A DNA stretch of 64,000 bases from Nocardioides rotundus (GTDB taxonomy: Bacteria > Actinomycetota > Actinomycetes > Propionibacteriales > Nocardioidaceae), in NCBI RefSeq assembly GCF_019931675.1, contig NZ_CP082922.1, forward strand, positions 3,177,001 to 3,241,000. The letters run 5' to 3'. Both the position numbers and the translations under genes were made by a program. Position 1 is the stretch's first letter. Each line of letters opens with the position of its first letter. The notes below the pieces were generated by a model, which was not told where the DNA came from, searched no databases, and worked only from the letters and a program-made list of their open reading frames with translations. This document shows, in pieces, positions 61,360-64,000 of the stretch.

Positions 61360-62090
61360 CCGTCCACTTCGTCGGCGCCGGCCCGGGGGCGGAGGACCTG
61401 CTCACGCTGCGCGCGGCCCGGCTGCTGGCCGAGGCGGACGTGGTGCTCTACCCGGGGACGTACGTCGGCGCCGTCCTCGCCCACTGCCCCCCGACCGCCG
61501 AGCTGATCGACACGGCGGTGCTGGATCTCGACCAGATCACCGAGCATCTGGTGACGGCCGCGCGGGCCGGGCGCCGGGTGGTGCGGCTGACCTCGGGCGA
61601 CCCGTCGCTCTACTCCGCGCTGTCGGAGCAGACCGCGCGGCTCGACGCCGCCGGTGTGGGCTGGTCGGTGGTGCCCGGTGTGCCGGCGTACGCCGCCGCG
61701 GCCGCGCTGGTCGGGCGCGAGCTGACCGTGCCGGAGGTGGCGCAGAGCGTGGTGCTCACGCGCACGCAGGCGCGCTCCACCGCGATGCCGGCCACCGAGA
61801 CCCTGGCGGCCTTCGCCGCCACCCGCGCGACGCTGTGCCTGCACCTGGCGATCACCCGCATCCGGGAGCTGGCCGCCGAGTTGGTCGAGGAGTACGGCGC
61901 CGGCTGCCCCGTCGTGGTCGTGTACCGCGCCACCCAGCCCGACGAGCTGGTGCTCCGCGGCACGCTGGCCGACATCGCAGACGCGGTCGAGGAGGCCGGG
62001 CTCCGGCAGGCGGCGGTCGTGCTCGTGGGCCCCGCCCTGGCGAGCCCCGGCGGCGAATCCTGGCTCTACTCCGCCGATCGTCCCCGCTGA
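61356..62090 (+). CDS. cobM: Precorrin-4 C11-methyltransferase
   Basis: 244 aa tetrapyrrole methylase. HFVGAGPGAEDLLTLRAARLL, VVRLTSGDPSLYSALSEQ, VPGVPAYAAAAALVGRELTVPEVAQSV (CobM-type PEVxQSV) and LCLHLAITRIRELAAEL. GTG start (VTVHFVGAGPG) within the cobIJ stop. It is the last recognisable core gene before the degraded region on the right. Confidence 0.95.
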   Translation: MTVHFVGAGPGAEDLLTLRAARLLAEADVVLYPGTYVGAVLAHCPPTAELIDTAVLDLDQITEHLVTAARAGRRVVRLTSGDPSLYSALSEQTARLDAAGVGWSVVPGVPAYAAAAALVGRELTVPEVAQSVVLTRTQARSTAMPATETLAAFAATRATLCLHLAITRIRELAAELVEEYGAGCPVVVVYRATQPDELVLRGTLADIADAVEEAGLRQAAVVLVGPALASPGGESWLYSADRPR

Positions 62091-62125
62091 GTCCGTCGAC
62101 CCCGGCCTGGTTTGCCGTGTGTTCG

Positions 62126-62166
62126 CTACACAAGCCGAGCGAGGTCGTCGTAGTCGTAGCCCCGAG
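62126..62166 (-). pseudogene. Remnant of a toxin-junction motif (YDYDDLARLV)
   Basis: On the minus strand the frame reads RGYDYDDLARLV then stop. It matches IYDYDDTARFVRSEG at the start of the HNH toxin tip (about 63957-63998), sharing 15 consecutive bases (TCGTCGTAGTCGTAG on the plus strand). It looks like a copied or recombined end of the same parent toxin gene. Nothing else recognisable lies in 62091-62172. Confidence 0.5.
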
Positions 62167-62172
62167 CGACCC

Positions 62173-62437
62173 TCAGCACACTCCGGCGCGCCGAAGCACC
62201 TCCAGCGGTGACACGTCAGCGTCGTAACCCAGGGAGCGGTCTTTCGCATCTTCCGGCCCGCGCTCCGACCCGGGCGTGATGACCACCGAAGCGTCGGAAT
62301 TGCTGTCGGAGGTGTCGGACGGCGTCTCTGTGATCGACACCGATACCTCTGTCGCAGCGCCTACCGCGCGACACCGCTACCAAACTGACAACCAGGGCCG
62401 ACACGAAGGTAGCGACGAAACGCGCGAGGCTAGCCAT
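62173..62437 (-). pseudogene. Frameshifted small lipoprotein gene
   Basis: ATG at 62437 gives MASLARFVATFVSALVVSLV then, after dropping one G near 62374, A-C-RAVGAATEVSVSITETPSD, ending RSLGYDADVSPLEVLRRAGVC. The restored frame has a perfect lipobox (LVAC) and an 87-residue product with a Ser/Thr/Asp-rich exposed tail. Without the repair, the first frame runs on into Arg-rich sequence and the second is cut off by a TAG at 62377-62379. The ATG overlaps the DUF6881 stop by eight bases, as in an operon. It may be a decayed gene or an assembly error. Confidence 0.55.
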
Positions 62438-62714
62438 GCTGCTCGGTCGCCGCCTGCCACACTGTATCGAAGGTGTCGGCGTCGATCTCGTCTGGGATGA
62501 ATTCCTCCTGCTCAGCCACTTCCTCGATCGAGGGCATGAGCGTCTCTGAGAGCTGCGTCGACCCCGTCGCTCGCGTCGCGTCTGCAAAGTCCGCGTGGCC
62601 GTCACGATAGATCTCGACCTTCCGGACTTCTTCTCCGTTGATGATCTCGCTCAGCAACGTGACAGGTTCGCCATCAAGATCGTGGATCCAAGCCACGCGC
62701 ATGTATCGCCTCAT
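62430..62714 (-). CDS. DUF6881 protein, probable immunity protein
   Basis: 94 aa. MRRYMRVAWIHDLDGEPVTL, ISEIINGEEVRKVEIYRDGH-like region, ATGSTQLSETLMPSIEEVA and FIPDEIDADTFDTVWQAA follow the DUF6881 pattern, a small acidic family often next to polymorphic toxins. It is highly acidic, soluble and without signal peptide, as expected for a cytosolic immunity protein. Its ATG shares one base with the stop of a toxin-tip remnant (TGATG). Composition is less G/C-rich than the core genes. Confidence 0.75.
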   Translation of the reverse strand: MRRYMRVAWIHDLDGEPVTLLSEIINGEEVRKVEIYRDGHADFADATRATGSTQLSETLMPSIEEVAEQEEFIPDEIDADTFDTVWQAATEQHG

Positions 62715-62869
62715 CAGTTGGCCCCCCAAGAGATAAGGCGCCGGGTGATATCAAGCGGTGCTTCTCCGGGGATCACGTAGACGCCGTCCCTGCCCTTGGT
62801 TACGTTCAGCCCCGTTGCGTCGATCTCCACGTAGTTCTTGAACCGCTGGCCTTGGAAGGGCTGACCCAG
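62714..62869 (-). pseudogene. C-terminal remnant of a polymorphic-toxin tip
   Basis: 51 codons read LGQPFQGQRFKNYVEIDATG, LNVTKGRDGVYVIPGEAPLD, ITRRLISWGAN, stop. The NYVEIDxTGLNV...GRDGVYV style and position just before an immunity gene fit the end of a secreted toxin. Upstream of about 62866 the frame enters sequence antisense to an XRE-regulator fragment, so the rest of the toxin is gone. Toxin identity is inferred from context. Confidence 0.55.
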
Positions 62870-63089
62870 GAAGCACCTCGAGGTCCTCCGCGCCCTCGCC
62901 GTCGGCCTCTCCGTCAGCACCGACGCTCTCGTGTTCAACGAGGATGAGCGCGGTCTCGCCGACGACCAGCTCCGCCTCCACCTCGAAGCGCTCAACCAAC
63001 TCGACGACGACGAGAAGAACACCGTCATCAACCTCATCGAGTCCATCCTGCTGCGCCACCAAGCCCGCCGACTCGCACGCAGCAGCTGA
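62865..63089 (+). pseudogene. C-terminal fragment of an XRE-type transcriptional regulator
   Basis: On the plus strand: KHLEVLRALAVGLSVSTDAL then VFNEDERGLADDQLRLHLEA, LNQLDDDEKNTVINLIESIL, LRHQARRLARSS, stop. This is the end of helix 4-5 and the dimerisation tail of a Cro/CI-type regulator. The DNA-binding helices and start codon are missing; a TGA is at 62862-62864 just ahead. Opposite orientation and an abrupt edge point to recombination. Confidence 0.65.
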
Positions 63090-63095
63090 CGGGGA

Positions 63096-63564
63096 TCAGG
63101 CGGACTTGCCGGTCTCGTAGACCAGGCGCTCCTGCTTCTCGAAGTCGTGAAGCACGTCGGCCACCGCCTGCGCGGACTGTCCTTCGACGTCGATAGCCAG
63201 CAGGCTCGGCGATGACCACTCAATCTGCGCACCCAGTGCCTCCACGGCCTCGACCGTCGCGTCTCGATAGCGGTACAGGGGCCGCTCGAAGTACGCGCGG
63301 AAGATACCGCCCCGAGCGGTTCAGGACGCGGCTCAGGACGTACTGTCGACTGCCCTGCGGCGCCGTCTCGACCGTGTCCCCGAGCGCGAGGTCGTAGAGA
63401 AAGAACGGAATACAGCAGATCTCAAACTGGTTCTCGCCGACCTGCTTTGCCCACAGTTGCTCGAAGCGGCCGGCCTCCGGCAGAGGCGCATTGATGATGA
63501 AATTCGCGCGCTCCCGCCAAACCGGCTCGGCGTGCGTCGAGAACTGCTCTGCAGCGGCGCTCAC
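63096..63564 (-). pseudogene. DUF4265 immunity-like gene with a frameshift
   Basis: GTG start at 63564 (VSAAAEQFSTHAEPVWRERA). Frame 1 gives VGENQFEICCIPFFLYDLAL and YVLSRVLNRSGRY; from about 63302-63306 it must change frame to continue as FRAYFERPLYRYRDATVEAV, EALGAQIEWSSPSLLAIDVE and LVYETGKSA, stop at 63096. Both parts belong to DUF4265, about 155 aa when joined. A two-base loss (or one-base gain) inside RY[V]FRAYF explains it. The GTG overlaps the HNH toxin stop (GTGA). Either decayed or an assembly error. Confidence 0.7.
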
Positions 63565-64000
63565 GGGAGCCCCCACCACAAAGGCGGCCACATACCTTCG
63601 AATCCGGGCGGCGGGTTCACTGGGTAGTCCCTGGCACCCTTCGAAGCGTTACCCCACCCACACGTCGTCTGCCCGTTCTCGAACGTCGCATTCCCTCCGC
63701 GAGAACGCGGGATTGCGTGGTCAACCTGGGGTCGGTCGGTTTCCATCCGGCAATAGACACAAGTACTCGGGTTCTCATCAAGAACGTCCTGGCGAGTCTT
63801 CTGGGAAAATGGCTTGCCGGCAGTCGGGCCACCCTGTGCACCAGCCTTGATCTCGGGTGCTGTCTTTGCGGCAACTTGCGATCGCTGAACGACGACGAGG
63901 CCTGCCTCACTGCCGGCGTTCAACCCGGTGACGCCGTGGCTACTCCCTTCGGATCGCACGAACCGAGCAGTGTCGTCGTAGTCGTAGATCGTCGGGGCAT
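63561..64000 (-). CDS. HNH-endonuclease toxin tip of a polymorphic toxin (5' end outside window)
   Basis: The frame is open to the right edge; 145 residues are visible. The tip has STCVYCRMETDRPQVDHAIP, RSRGGNATFENGQTTCGWGN and ASKGARDYPVNPPPG: an HNH nuclease of the RHS/contact-toxin kind with DH and N-S-K residues. The second zinc knuckle reads CGWG where CxxC is usual, so one zinc ligand is a Gly. Upstream, IYDYDDTARFVRSEG marks the junction to the body of the toxin. The immunity-like DUF4265 gene starts within its stop codon. Confidence 0.8.
   Translation of the reverse strand, partial: APTIYDYDDTARFVRSEGSSHGVTGLNAGSEAGLVVVQRSQVAAKTAPEIKAGAQGGPTAGKPFSQKTRQDVLDENPSTCVYCRMETDRPQVDHAIPRSRGGNATFENGQTTCGWGNASKGARDYPVNPPPGFEGMWPPLWWGLP

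Noticed and set aside
62216..62605. A 129-residue Arg-rich protein on the minus strand spanning the DUF6881 gene
   Set aside because: Its first part is a shadow of DUF6881 and its last part is the unrepaired frame of the lipoprotein-like gene.

Overview
The window looks like chromosomal DNA of a high-GC actinobacterium, most likely a Nocardioides-type member of the Propionibacteriales. The support is very G/C-rich third codon positions, frequent GTG starts, ATGA/GTGA-coupled operons, a class I lysyl-tRNA synthetase, DUF3151, an aerobic-type CobN cobalamin route, and many genes with a TANNNT -10 box 6-7 nt before the start codon (leaderless pattern). I see no rRNA, tRNA, CRISPR array or insertion sequence. 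The species is inferred, not proven.

Layout, left to right. 1-2 kb: the end of a secreted DUF1906/peptidoglycan-binding protein, then purQ-purS. 2-7 kb: a coupled operon of response regulator, HEAT-repeat membrane protein, processive family 2 glycosyltransferase and histidine kinase. 7-10 kb: acyl-CoA synthetase, SRPBCC protein, purC. 10-12 kb: a three-gene operon with a WXG-like helical protein. 12-19.4 kb: secreted M28 peptidase, amino-acid permease, and a glycerate kinase/SLC13 transporter/sensor-kinase operon in which the kinase lacks its phospho-acceptor histidine. 19.5-24 kb: purB, purD, purA, separated from a lipid kinase by divergent promoters. 25-30 kb: class I lysS, then an ABC exporter with its NarL-type two-component system. 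30-39 kb: DUF3151, an MFS exporter, and a four-gene MacB/FtsX-type ABC system, one ATPase of which carries an AbrB-like tail. 39-49 kb: fba, acylphosphatase, a Fic protein, TrmH methyltransferase, DedA, pyrE, a second ABC exporter, an aminotransferase and two membrane proteins. 49-62 kb: cobalamin genes in two arms. cobN-cobF lie behind a cobalamin riboswitch on the minus strand; bluB, a shortened cobG, cobH, cobIJ and cobM lie on the plus strand. Between the arms are a nitronate monooxygenase-Nudix fusion, an acetoin/butanediol pair and a methyltransferase. 62.1-64 kb: a degraded cluster of polymorphic-toxin tips and immunity genes running in from beyond the right edge.

Two features cut across these regions. 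First, a family of short palindromes (arms GGTGGTC/GACCACC) and their half-units sits between genes (purA-purD, lysS-ABC) and also inside the reading frames of cobN (three sites) and cobIJ (the linker between its two enzymes). Tandem periods are 18 and 51 nt, both multiples of three. Second, translational coupling is pervasive, so most operons can be read from 1-8 nt overlaps.

The least ordinary parts are the palindrome-derived peptides inside B12 enzymes, the decaying toxin/immunity array at the right edge, the RR-HEAT-GT2-HK operon, the His-less sensor kinase, the NMO-Nudix fusion, the ABC ATPase-AbrB fusion and the CobG that lacks its iron-sulfur half.
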